Shown in pieces: positions 43,010 to 54,395 of a DNA stretch of 64,000 nt (positions are counted from its first letter, which is position 1; the number at the start of each line of letters is the position of its first letter). A program made the translations under genes and the position numbers. Origin of the DNA: Cristatella mucedo (lineage: Eukaryota > Bryozoa > Phylactolaemata > Cristatellidae). The notes under the pieces are model-generated. The model made no database searches and was not told the DNA's origin. It saw only the letters and a program-made list of their open reading frames with translations. The stretch spans positions 3,838,501 through 3,902,500 of the forward strand of contig WPIO01000027.1 in NCBI GenBank assembly GCA_009760855.2, read 5' to 3'.

Positions 43010-44200
43010 ATTTGACCATTGACTTAAGCTGCGTTTACACTATCAACTTAGCTCCTAAACAGGTCCCGATTTTGGAGCGATCTCCTGGTTTGGCTACTAC
43101 GTCACCGTACGTAATCACATTTTGGGAGAGGCGCTAAGTCGGTCGACTCTCATGAAGGAGAAGCTGGTTCTAATTTTTGACTCATAGTGAGATCAACCGA
43201 CCAATAGAAACCCCGAGGCTCATCGCATATATGATATGGTCAAAATAAGAATGGCGGACGCTCGTAGGCTCGAGTTATATAGAGGCGTCCACAGCAAGTC
43301 ACTGAACATGGGATGCCCATGCTTGGTATCCGTGGGTCGACCCTTTTCAATAATAAGACGCCGCGAGTCCGTTTAAGATATTCACCAACAAGCGCGTAAC
43401 GGAGCACATTACTTGACGCTATGCGCTTTCCCGAAAAGTTTTGTTACATGCTAATCTTCCTTTTCTTTGTATTCTTCACATACTAAAATTTCCAATGGTG
43501 AATGCACAAGCGAAATCAACGTCAGCGGGTGCCTGGCTTAGCTGCATTCAGACAAACTCCCTTTCATACCAGCCTCGTGCATTAAAGCAAGGCACTGTTG
43601 GCACGACAAAATCGACCATCTGCATTTCCTGAATCGGTAGAGTAAACGCTCAAACTAGGAGGAAAGTCGATCTCATAAACGCAGTTTGCCACGCTTTTGT
43701 CACTCGCTCCGCCATTTCATACATGGTCTGTCGGAGCTCAGGTTATCGCTTAAACATGAGCTGTCGCCGTGCACCTCTATCAACGCTACTACGGTAGTAA
43801 ACTGTACTTAAACAGTTGGATTCTATGTAAATAATGCCAATGAAGGCATTCTAGATAGTGTTTAAAAGTTTCGATTGGTCAGAAGCATATCGCTTCCGCT
43901 AATTTTTCCATAAAAGCGGGTCTTCAGTCACAGCCTTATGCGAACTTATAGCTAGGATGGCTTCATCGTCCGGGTGACTAGCAGTAAATGCAGAAAACTA
44001 GGAACAACTCGGTAGAAAGCTACCGCATTGAATTTAATGTTATTTAGCACTAATCTTACATCCGACTACCGTTGAGTCGCGAACTGGCTGCGACCGCCAT
44101 GCCTTCTTTTCGGCGATGGGTGTAATGTGTTTGACTGCGAGAGTGGGGGTGGGGGGGGGTGAGGAAAGCCCCACCGGCAAAAGGAAAGGTGAGCAGGTTC
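43010..44200. other. Unassigned intergenic stretch
   Basis: No coding domain in six frames. It contains G runs at 44145-44149 and 44151-44159. Nothing else I can support. Confidence 0.4.
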
Positions 44201-44204
44201 TACT

Positions 44205-44400
44205 GCCTCATTTTCCTAGAGGCAGAAGAGCATTGGCGACTATCGCATCCCCCCGACTACAACCCCGACATCCCCCCGACTACCCCGCTGTGCGAAGCAG
44301 AAGTTTGCCTACCGCAGGACTTGAACCCACGACCTCACGACATCCTAAAGTTCGTGCACCTGCATCCTGGGCTAAGATCCATCGGTCTTAGCTGAGAGGG
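44205..44400 (-). repeat. SINE-1 copy, minus strand, diverged
   Basis: 'ttcctagaggcagaagagca', 'aggacttgaacccacgacct' B box and 'cctgggctaagatccatcgg' head. The body between is replaced by C-rich sequence. Confidence 0.65.
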
Positions 44401-44670
44401 CGTGCTGGGCTGCCCCAACTAAAATTACGATAACTTAAGTGCAGATTTTACTAAAAAATACCCTGCATATTTTCCTTGATTTCCCTTTCCGAGGAGCTAC
44501 CAGTCCTGCTGGGGAAGTGTGCTCGGCTGCGAGAGCGGTCCAAGAGGCTCCCAATTGTCGGCGTGTTGATCGTAGGGAAATTGCCATAACGAGAGAAAAT
44601 AATAATTTTTCTTAAGTAAAGGTAAAAATATTAAGCCTTGTGGTTGCGTCTGCCTCCTGATGTCACAATT

Positions 44671-44831
44671 GAGCCGTGATGGCACACTAGCTAAGGCGGC
44701 TGCTTTTAACGACCTTGGTCCGAGGTCGTGGGTTCGAATCCTGCGGTGGGCGATCATTTATTGCTGCCGCAAGTGGTGATAGCCGTAAAGGCTATTCTGT
44801 CGCTTTAAAAAGAAGCAGTTTAATGAGCTAT
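44671..44831 (+). repeat. SINE-1 copy, best preserved
   Basis: 'gagccgtgatggcacactag' with A box 'tagctaaggcgg'; exact tRNA-type B box GGTTCGAATCC at 44731-44741; body 'gtgggcgatcatttattg', 'agccgtaaaggctattctgt', 3' 'agtttaatgagctatta'. A good reference copy for the family. Confidence 0.9.
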
Positions 44832-44834
44832 TAT

Positions 44835-46855
44835 TTTTTCTTTCAGGAGGGTTAAATGTTATAGAGTTCCTCAGGAGGTCAATTCTTTCTCAATAATTTT
44901 ACAGCTCTTAAGAGGTCCACAGAGTACTGCCAGTTCGCCGCGAAACTTCAGGTTTTTCAAATTGGGGTGCACTTTTATTTCTTAAATAGGTATTTCTTAA
45001 TAGGTAGACAGAGGTTCCTGGTCGGTGATGAGTGTCAGGCTCTTTGAAAAATAGGAAATAAAAAGTTTTTAGAGAGGCTGGGCGTAATTGCCTTCGGCAT
45101 GCAGCTTCAAGCTTATCATCCAGATAAAGGCAATCGATATTTTCAGATGGGGTTGCCTGAGCATGCCACGCGTGGGAGTCTAGGTGAGAGCGCCGTGTAG
45201 GTCTTTAAGAGTGGTGATACCAGTTTCTTTTTAGACTGAAGGCTTCCGGCTGTTGCTGCTTGAATGCGGGCATTAAGACTTTCTAAAATACGTGCGTGCC
45301 GTGATAGCGTCCTTTCAAGCTCGTCAAAGAAAACTGGCTACTTTTCAGCACATTAAACCCTCAAATCCAGGGTTAACGTGGCGAGTCTTGCTTTCTAACT
45401 GCTTTCTATCTACCTACTATCCTACTTCAACCTTCATTTTTGTAGGAAGCTTACACGTTAGTCGTCCTCTAATTTTGGCTTTCTACTCGCCCTACCCCCT
45501 GGCATTCATGGAAAATGGCTTTTGTTAGGGAGATAGCAAACGGCCCTCCTCCACGCACATCCCGATGAATTTTAATCTTTAAAGAATGTTTTTATCGCCA
45601 AGTAAAATCAGGCGTAGCAATCGTTTCGAAACAGTCTTAAAAGCCCGTTTTAATCACGTTTTTATGCCAGGAGAATCTGAGTAATTTTCTAAGACAGGCT
45701 CTTGCAATTTTTATATAAATCTAAGGAATTTTAAAGGGAAGACGACCGAGACATGCCCGCTCGTCGCGCCATTGACGAAGAATTTTACTGTCTCTCTCGA
45801 CCGCGATCGCAAGGCCTTGCGGAATGCTAAAAAAGCCGTTTCGAGCGACGCCTCTTTGGAGCTCCAATTCAAAGTCAGTCTTTGGGGAGACTCTCCCATT
45901 AAAGGTTACATTGATAAATAAGCTCTGCATGCTGTGAATCAATAATGACCTGCGGTTTATAATCACACCAGGTAGCACAAGGTATGTAATGTTCAGCAAG
46001 GTCGTTCACGGTTCCTCTAGCTAAGGACCTCAGTGAGATTAATTGAGCAAATTATCTGTTGAACCCTCTTTTTAAGAGTTGAACTAACACGCAAAGTGCA
46101 CCGCGGAAATGACGATATCAAGTTTTGATTGGATAAAGAGCATTTGCTCACAGATTTCGATTTCTTCGACCTTTATTCACGACTTAAAAGTCAGCAATAA
46201 CTATGCCAACTTTCAGAATACGTCCTTGGACCTATCCCAGCGGTGGGAGAGAGCAAAGCTGACTAAATGGCACAAACTGGCAAGCGCGCACTGACTGATC
46301 TTGCATGACCTAGGCTTACAAGTACTAAAGTGGCTTCCGATACCTCGCCACATTTACCGAAATCAGTCGGCACAATCGCCAAGGCATTGTGAAATAAAAT
46401 TGTTGGTTCTCGAACGAGCATAAGTCAGTCGTCAAAAAACCTGTTTTAAAAAAAATTAAACAACTTCGTTTCGACAGCAGTGGTAAGTAAATCTCGCCAA
46501 GCCCAACAGGCAGCCTGGCGAAAGTAGACGTCGCTCATCAGCTAATGGACCTAAGACATATCATTAGGATGAACCTTGTTGAGTCACGCCCTCAGTTTCA
46601 TGCTTTACCTCAATTTCGACTTTCAAGCCACCCATGATCCACAGCAATGTTTACCTTCAAGCCTGCCGCTAGTAGCCATATCTCGAAGTTCATCTCCAAG
46701 TCATTCTTCCAACAGCACAGCCAAGTGGTTAATTATGAGCAAACCTCTTGTTAGTACAAGGTAGAAAAACCTAACCGTCAAAATGGACTCGGCGAGCATA
46801 TCTCCCGAAGCGTTCGTACGATTTCTATTGCCCAGCCCTAAGCTTTATGAAATCT
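44835..46855. other. Unassigned intergenic stretch
   Basis: Short open frames at 45292-45528 (+), 45999-45721 (-) and 46109-46294 (+) show no family I recognise. The minus frame has FINVTFNGRVSPKTDFELEL, which looks protein-like but stands alone without splice support. Confidence 0.35.
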
Positions 46856-46859
46856 TCAC

Positions 46860-47004
46860 GGAATATTCATGTTGTTATTCATGTTGTTTATCATGCATGA
46901 AACCACTCACCATTCGATCGTGTTTCCTTTGCAACAAATGCAAAGCGCCTAGAAAGAGATTCAGTTCTCTCAGGGCATTTTATCAAGTTGTTTACTGTTT
47001 TTAA
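46860..47004 (+). mobile_element. LINE-B 3' tail
   Basis: 'ccactcaccattcgatcgtg', 'cctagaaagagattcagttc', 'gggcattttatcaag'. Abuts the left end of the second hAT-like fossil. Confidence 0.8.
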
Positions 47005-48179
47005 TTTTCAAAAAAACAGCTGCTAAATGTTGTTTTTATAGATTTTTCCCATTTTTCACTAATTTTACAGTTAATAGCTTATTTTTATGATGAACACCGT
47101 ATTGTCACTTATATTTCTAAATCAGCACATTTTTACTGCTTATATAATATTTCAAGAATATAAGTGAATCAAGCGAATTGTCTGAGGGAAGCGATCTTAA
47201 TTTTGTAGGAAAATGTGTGCGGATAAAAAATTCTTCCAACTTCCGCTGATGTCGGTTTGATGGATAGAATTACACTTTACAATTTCTAGAGACTTTTAAT
47301 GCACTGCCCAGAGTTTCTTAAGAGCATGAATTCGGAATTGAGGCATTTAAAACTGTCTTGCCCTCCGACTGAAATTGGCGATCTATCTTTTTGAAGCAAA
47401 AATAATTCAATTAATCTCAAGGAAACAAGTTCACACTTTCAGCATCATTTTATGAATGATCGGTGACTTCTAAATAGTTGACTCCAAATAGAAGAGAAGC
47501 TAGATTTCCTGCGAAATTTAGCGAAGTTTTTTAATGGGGTGACAGATGGATTTAAGAATTTGCAAGTGGTTCGTGAAATCAATTTTCAATCGCTCTTCAA
47601 TGTGATACTTTAAATGTTTCATGAGCTTGCTACTAATATCATTATTCAGCTTGGAGATCTTGTGGAACATTAATTGTAAAATTTTGTCAGAACTCATCAA
47701 AGTCCATCTTCTCGACTTGGAATCTCAATAGCAAGTTTCATTGGTTCCATTGCCTTCAGTAGATTTTTGAGGACGTCAATATCCAATGTCTCACTGATTT
47801 CCAGCGGCTTGATCTCGATTAGTGTCTCGCGGATGACAACTTCTGCCTTTACTCTAGCGGCTCGAACATTGTTGGGATGAAGTTCCAGAGCGTCTTCACA
47901 GATGCAGTTCAATCTCGCGTCCAAGCTCAGCTTTTAGTTAGGATCTTAGATTTTAGATCTTTAGGTTTAGATTAGAAAGCATTATTTTGAACAGCTGATT
48001 TTTTGATGAATTTGACCAGCTTGATGATTTCGTGAGCAGATCTTAGTAATCAACGTCTCCTAATTTATCATCGCTGATCACTTTTAAGTCTATACTTACT
48101 TCAAAATTGTCCATTTCATCAATATTATCACTATCCAGGTTTAAATCGTCCATCTCAGTACTCTTCTTGTACAATGTGC

Positions 48180-48385
48180 CGCATAACTGCCACTAACTAC
48201 ATTTTGCATTGCACAATTGCATTTTGCTGACCCTGTGCATGTCACCCCTAACCATGTTATTAATGTTGTTTATCAAGCATATTACCGACCATTCAATCGC
48301 ACTTCCCTTTGCAGCAAATGTGATGCGCCTAGAAAGAGATTGAGTTCTCTGAGGGCGGTTTATCAAGTGCATTATTATTTTTATT
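48180..48385 (+). mobile_element. LINE-B 3' tail inside the second hAT fossil
   Basis: 'gctgaccctgtgcatgtcac', 'aatcgcacttccctttgcag', 'cctagaaagagattgagttc', 'tatcaagtgcattattattt'. Confidence 0.85.
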
Positions 48386-48539
48386 ATTACTATAATTCAA
48401 GGTGCAGACCGTGGCTTAGTAGAACTGTCCAATGACATCAATGTAGCTAATACATTTCTTATTTAGTGCAGCGCCGTCCTGTCCTGTGTGTATCCTACAA
48501 ATCCCCCCATTGTTGCCTCTTTTTTCCCTCAAAAACTGA

Positions 48540-49830
48540 ATTCCTGCCAGTCCGACCCAAAACAGATTTAAAAGACAGCAAACAATTTACTGGCCAATGC
48601 TGAAGACAGTAAACAGTTTACTGGCCAATGCTGAGAGGTCTGACTCCCCAGATATTAGCGGCTCAGCAGAAAAGTTCTCATCCTGCTTTACTAATAAAAA
48701 TTGTTCGTGCCTCCATAAAGTTGCCTCCAAATAAAGCAATTGCGCAATCACAACTTGTGACTTATCTTTATAGGTTGTCCGAGGTTTCTGAATGCGATAT
48801 GACTACCGTAGTAAGGTCTAATAAAAAGAGCTCGTCTCCTGAAGACCCTATACAATCATCACTGTGGTCTTCACTGGTAGACCAACTTAGTCCTGCCATA
48901 ACCAAGATTTTTAATGCTTCTTTGGAAAAAGGGGTTGTACCCAAGTTCTTCAAATCGGCAATCGTTAGACGCGTACTAAAAAGCCCGGATTAGATGCAGA
49001 GGTACTACCAAACTATCGCCCAGTTTCCCTACTTCCTTTCTTGTCAAAGATTCTTGAAAATTCTTTTGCTAAGCAGCTGGTTGCACGTATTGAAAAGAAT
49101 GAAATCTCAGAAACGTTTCATTCGGGGTTCACGAGACAGCACTCCACTAAAACGGCTCTCTTCCGTGTTAACAATATGGCAACGAGGGCGGGAATGTCAC
49201 TGCACTAGCTCTGCTAGATCTGTCAGCTGACTTTGTTGTATGACAGTGGCTCCGGCGGCGGCGGTTCTAGTGGGAGTCTCACGGAGACATAGCGGGCGCA
49301 CGTGCGCCATAAAAGAGACTGCTTTATTCCTCTCAACGGGCACATATATGAGAGCTCGATCAATCGCAGCAGACGGCACGAAATACAACCTGCATTAGTG
49401 GCCCGACGCTTCGCCGCTTCAATGGCGCAACTATTGGCCACAGGCGAGGCACGTGCATTAGTGTCAGGCGCTTCGCTAATTACAGCAAAAGCCGCAGGCG
49501 GACACAACACTTTAGACATAATTGATCACGATGTTCTACTTGAACGATTGAAAACAAAGATCGGTCTGGCAGATGAGGCAGTGCCGTGGTTCAAATCGTA
49601 CTGTGTCATCGTGTTCAATCCATGCCGTGTCGGAGTCAGGTCTCACACTCAAGACACGTCACTTGTGGAGTCCCTCGAGGGTCCGTTCTCGGTCCCTTGC
49701 TGTTCTTCATTTATACTCAACCTCTGGGAAAAGTGAATTAGGCCCACGGAATAGAATATCACTTTTATGCTGACGATACTCTGCTGTATTAGTTATTCAA
49801 ACCGTCGGAATCTGCTGCCGCAACTGATAA
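48540..49830 (+). pseudogene. LINE-B reverse-transcriptase fossil with YADD motif
   Basis: Frames cover LVDQLSPAITKIFNASLEKG, VVPKFFKSAIVRRVLK, then (frameshifted) NYRPVSLLPFLSKILE, FHSGFTRQHSTKTALFRVNN, LALLDLSADF, DIIDHDVLLERLKTK and FYADDTLLY (YADD codons 49766-49777). These are reverse-transcriptase blocks 1 to 5 of a non-LTR retrotransposon. A 32-base tandem duplication ('aacagtttactggccaatgc') is at 48580-48640, and the 276-base element at 49234-49509 interrupts it. Confidence 0.9.
49234..49509. mobile_element. Small LTR/TRIM-like element inserted in the LINE reverse transcriptase
   Basis: Bounded by TGTTGT and ACAACA, with ACTTT repeated on both sides (49230-49234 and 49509-49513), a 5-base target duplication. 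Removing it restores the LINE order LLDLSADF-DIIDHD. GC-rich, with 'ccataaaagagactgcttta' inside. No coding domain. Size and termini fit a solo LTR of a small element. Confidence 0.7.
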
Positions 49831-49839
49831 ACTGAGTAA

Positions 49840-49900
49840 TAATAATAATAATGCGCTTGATAAAGCGCCCTCAGATAACTCAATCTCCTTCTAGGCGCTC
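49840..49900 (-). mobile_element. LINE-B 3' tail, minus strand
   Basis: ATT repeats, 'gcttgataaagcgccctcag', 'caatctccttctaggcgct'. Confidence 0.82.
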
Positions 49901-50025
49901 GTGATCAATTATGTCGAAGGTGTTGTGTCCACCTCCGGCTTCTGCTGGGATCAGCGAAGCGCGTGACACTAATGTACATGCCTCACCAGTGGCCAATAGT
50001 TAAGCCACTGAAGCGGCGCTATCAC
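49901..50025 (-). mobile_element. Inverted partial copy of the small element with its LINE flank
   Basis: The reverse complement matches 49405-49530, including the last about 20 bases of LINE flank ('gacataattgatcac') after the element end. It is therefore a fragment of a second LINE-plus-insert locus, not an independent insertion. Confidence 0.78.
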
Positions 50026-50139
50026 CCTAGGCGGGATCTGTCCCCTATTGGTAAGCTGTCTTCGGCAAGGCTTTGAACGAGTTATCATATACCTAGCTGA
50101 AAGGTGGACAAATACAACTCGCAGGCACATTCAACCGAA

Positions 50140-50612
50140 TGATTGAAACGACCCACAAGGCCCGCCACGGCTTGGCTCCTTCGTACCTAGCTGAACTGCT
50201 GCATCAGTTTCAGCCTGTTCGCGCCCTCAGGTTCTGTGTGGACAATAAATTAGCTGCCAATTCCTTCGCTTAAAGACAGTTGGCGACCGAAGCTTTAGCT
50301 CTGCAGGTCCTAGACTGCGGAACTCGCTTCTACAATTCTTACGCAACGACAATGACTCTCCTGCTGCCGACTATGGCGCGTCGTTTTCAGCGGTCCTGAG
50401 CTGCTACTTCTATGCTACTCACTACCTCAACTGCTCTGCTGAATGTGCTATGCTTCCCACGTTCTCTTTGCTGCGTGAGATGAAGTCTTTTGGCTACCGA
50501 ATGCGTACGAAAATCCATTTAGGCTGTGAGTATGGTATGCAAAACTCTCCTGCGTAACACCCACATAGTCTTTATGGCTTTGTGGAGTTACAGACGAAGA
50601 TAAATTACATTA
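50140..50612 (+). mobile_element. LINE-A 3' fragment
   Basis: 'cacaaggcccgccacggctt', 'agctgaactgctgcatcagt', 'agctttagctctgcaggtcc', 3' 'tttgtggagttacagacgaa'. One extra base in 'gctgccaattccttcgctta' shifts the frame. Confidence 0.88.
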
Positions 50613-51599
50613 CATTATTACGTTATTCCAAAAATGCTCAAATACTGTTTCGTTGATCCGACTGTATCAAGAGCAGTGCACAAACCAAATTTGTGAATAA
50701 GACTAGTTTTGATTTTAATTTTATTATTGATTGATTTTATATTTTTGTTTCATCGCCGCTGTCATGAATTTTGACACCGAAGATTTGACGTTCTCACGCG
50801 GTTGTGTACTAATTCACAGTCAAGCAAAACGTTACTCCTCTCAGTTTTCCCTTGATGTCGGCAATCGCTATATTTATCTTTTCTTCGTAGTAATCAATAA
50901 TCAGCTTCACCATGTCGCTTTTGTTCGCTGGAAGTTTCAATCCGTACTGGGAGATTTATTGCCGCATATACTTGTTTCTAGTGATAAGTCAAATCGATAT
51001 TCCACCAATAGCCAAATTAGTAACAATCTCTTCCAGAATCTTTCGCCCCAAGAAATCGGCAATCGTTTTTGTTCTTTTATCGTTCACAGGCTCTTTCTTG
51101 GATGTACAATCTCCCGCTGGTTTATCAAAAATAAATCCACGTATTTTCAGATGATTCTTCAAAGAAGTTTTCAGAAGATTTGATGATTTTATTGCATCGT
51201 CCGCATTGACTTTATAGCTCTTCTGCGATTGACTCTTTTTGCGACGTTTTTCCCAACTGAACACATGACTGAAAGGAACATCAGTATTTTTTAGTGCCGC
51301 AAAATTAATTGAATAAATAGCTTATTTAATGTTTGCATAGTTGCACTTTAATTTTACCTTTTTAGTCAATTAGATAAAATCATGATAGCAAATCACTAAA
51401 CAATTCAAAAGAAAATTGTTTGCCTATTTGTTTTCGATTACATATTCCATATTCCATAATCAAAGCTGGAGCTCAAGTTGGAGCATCGTCTTGTTTAGAA
51501 ATTCCCGTTAGAAACAGTAAACAGAAAGCAGCTGTTTACTGTTTTTTTTAATAATTTTGTACGAAAAACAGTTGTTTCACTGTTACTGTTAAACCGTAC

Positions 51600-52145
51600 C
51601 AGAAACACTACTCCGGAGTAAGGTCCGCTTACTTTCAGCTACCTAAAATGGCTCAAAGTTAAGCCTGCTCAGACAAAGAAACCACAGCCTGGCTGCTTGT
51701 CCATGCGTATGCGACAGCACGTCTTAACTTCTGTAAATAAATAGTTGCGGGTCTGCCTGCCTGAGCAATAAGACGCCCATAGTTCGCGCAGAAATCTTGA
51801 GCTCTAAAGGCCTCCTTTTTACCGCCCTACACTGGATTCACATCAAACTGTGTATTACCTTCTGGGTTTTCACTTTTACGCATTTTCGCTCTCTTGCTCA
51901 CCTATCAGGAATACGTTACAAATCAGGCCAGGAATCGAACTGCCCGTTCGTGCAGTAGGCGTTTCTCCAGTTGCAGTGAGTGATGGGCTCCTATCGCAAG
52001 TTCTTGTCCGTTCTTGCGATCATCGTATGCGGAAAACGATTCAGCTTAGATCTGTTTAAAGCTTATCCGTTTGTTGTTTAACCGTAGCGCGCAAGAAATT
52101 GCGTGCCTATAGACACCTAAGCACTTACTGCTTGGGGCTGTGCCA
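51600..52145. other. Unassigned stretch before the LINE at 52150
   Basis: No recognised gene. It may include LINE 5' untranslated sequence. Confidence 0.35.
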
Positions 52146-54395
52146 GTCACGCCGGCAGCGGCGGCGTTAGATTCTCCGGTTGCTTTTAACTTGTCTGGTA
52201 CGCACGATCGTGATCATCTATAATTGTTTCATTGTCGTAATTTGCGCGCATTCCTACATTACCGTCGTTAAAGTCTGTGAATTATGCATTAACAGAAGAA
52301 AAGCACGGCGGAGCGCTGCTGGGGGGGGGGGGGTCGCTGCCGGAGGCCACACTCATCTGGAACCTCCAGCATCGTCATGAAGCGGCCCAAGCGATCTCCT
52401 TCATGGGCTGCTGCAAATCTCTGTAACTTAGCGGTCATCAGGCCTATCATAACCCCGGTGGCCGATCTTAAGACGTGTCTTTGGAATCGTCGCTTAATGT
52501 GCAAGCAACCCGTAATAATATCTAATATAATTACCGAGTACGATTTGGACCTGTTCGCCTTGATCGAGACATGGGGCTGAGATCGGTTAACTGCCTGAAT
52601 ATTAACGACGCAAAACCCAACCGGCCTTTCCTTCTTTCATATCTCTAGATAAATAAAAAATTGTGCCGGAGTCGCCGTTAGCACAGCTCATCCTTTAATT
52701 TCAAGCCGTTTGCAGACCCCTCGAACGAAGCAGTCTTTCGAATCTATTGCTTTGAGTTCACCAGACAACATGCTGCCAATAGTGGCAGTAGTCTATCGTC
52801 CTGGCACCATATCATTCTTTCTCTCAGATTTAACAATTGTTCGTAATTTTAACTTTCATTCCGATAATTATCCGACACTTTCAGCACTGAACTCCTTTCA
52901 TTGACTGACTCATTTTCTCTGGTTGCTTATGTGCATGACCGTACTCCCATCAACGGGTCACACACTCGAGCACATTTTCTCCAAGAACTGCACGCTGTAA
53001 TCACCTATTATTACCAAATTCTGCTTGCCTGACCAAATGCAGATCTCATTCAGTTAACAGTGTGTGCCCTCCTCTGCATTCAGAGTCACCTGTGAATCGC
53101 GAAACCTCAAGACCCTTGACATCAAGGCTGTCCGCGAGAGAATATCGTTTTTGCTCCTGCTGCTCAATCATCATTATTAGAATGCTACAACAAGGCACAA
53201 GCAGACATACTTAGCGAGTTTGCACCTCTGACTGAGCGAACTGTGCGACCTCGCAAAGACGGCCTATGGTTTACTGCAGACATTAAAGAACAAAGGTCAC
53301 ATGAGCTCAACTAAAAGCAAGCTTGAAAAACATATAAAAGATCAGGACCTTCAGCCCATCTTGAGGTATACGAGGACTACTGTAGATCATACCAATCAAT
53401 CCTAGCAGAGGCCAAGTCTAGCTTCTATAATAACGTTTTTGAATCACAGATTCACGATCCAAAAAGCTGATGTGATCAACCATCTTCTTAACCGCTCCCA
53501 GGTTAACTCCTTACCTAGGGATCCTAGTGACGATCTAGCCGATTCTTTCTCTAGCTTCTTTTTCAGAAAGGTAGGCAAGATCAGGGAATCCATCTCTAGG
53601 GTGGCAGCATCTCCTCTGGAATTCTGCCACTCAGTTCTGTGCTGCACCTCAATGCCTACAACCAAGGAAGCCACGAGTGACCTCACCCTGAATTCCATGT
53701 CCCAATCAAAGAAGAAAACTAGTCCTCTAGACCCTATTCTCACTGTCTTCTTCTACGATGCATAGATCTGCTGCTATCACGCACAGCTAACCTCATAAAT
53801 ATGTCATTAGCCTCAGGCCATATCCCAGAACCTTTCAAAAAGAAGGTAGGCAGGCCACTACTCAAGAAAGTAACACTAGACCAAGAGAAGTTGAAGCAAC
53901 TTCCGCCCAGTTTCCCTCCTACCGTTTCTATCAAAAGCACTGAAAGAGTTGTGGCAGACTAGCTGAACTCACACATTGAAACTTCTTACATAGCTAGTGA
54001 GTTCCAGTCTGGTTTCAGAGCTAATAACTCCAAAGAGTTTGCTTTTGCTTTGGGTGTATCCATTACCTATTACACGACCTGCTTAAGAATGCAGATTCAG
54101 GTAGAGTCTCTCTGATTGTCTTTCTCGATCTTTTGGCAGCTTTTAATACTATCGATCACAAAGTCTTTCTTGTGTGCCTCTCATCTCACCTGGGCATTAG
54201 TGGCACTGCATTGCAATTGTTTTAGTCCTATCTCAGTGGGAGACTCCAGAATGTTGCTGTGAACGGACAACGAATATCCGAAGAACCACTGAAGTACGGT
54301 GTACCTTAGGGCTCTGTGCTTGGTCTGGTTCTTTCACGGTTTATACTCTTCCTCTTGCCGATGTGGTTTCCAGGCACAATTTAGCCTTTCACCTT

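Larger units (their letters stand above)
46990..51600 (-). pseudogene. Second hAT-like transposon fossil, split by LINE insertions
   Basis: Minus-strand pieces. At 51264-50740, an N-terminal region (VFSWEKRRKKSQSQK; GLKLPANKSDMVKLIIDYYE). At 48170-48050, an acidic stretch (LNLDSDNIDEMDNFEVSIDL). At 47924-47700, LLKAMEPMKLAIEIPSRED. At 47700-47540, SSDKILQLMFHKISKLNNDI then MKHLKYHIEERLK. The last two resemble the hAT block 'LEPxKxAxExLCRRDxxLLxADxxxxFxLxKL...LxxRIxERR'. LINE material occupies 48180-50620. The edges are AT-rich with 'gtttactgttttt'-type repeats on both sides (46996 and 51530), which may be terminal sequence. Assignment to hAT is by remembered pattern only. Confidence 0.55.

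Noticed and set aside
44671-44831. Functional tRNA gene (A and B boxes present)
   Set aside because: The head does not fold as a full cloverleaf by eye and is followed by a repeated body and tail found about ten times; it is a SINE.
45711-45999. Minus frame with FINVTFNGRVSPKTDFELEL as a gene
   Set aside because: It is short, lacks supporting splice sites or neighbours, and another overlapping frame is equally open.
49302-49736. 144-codon frame spanning the small element and the LINE
   Set aside because: A chance fusion created by the insertion; only its second part (from DIIDHD) is LINE coding.
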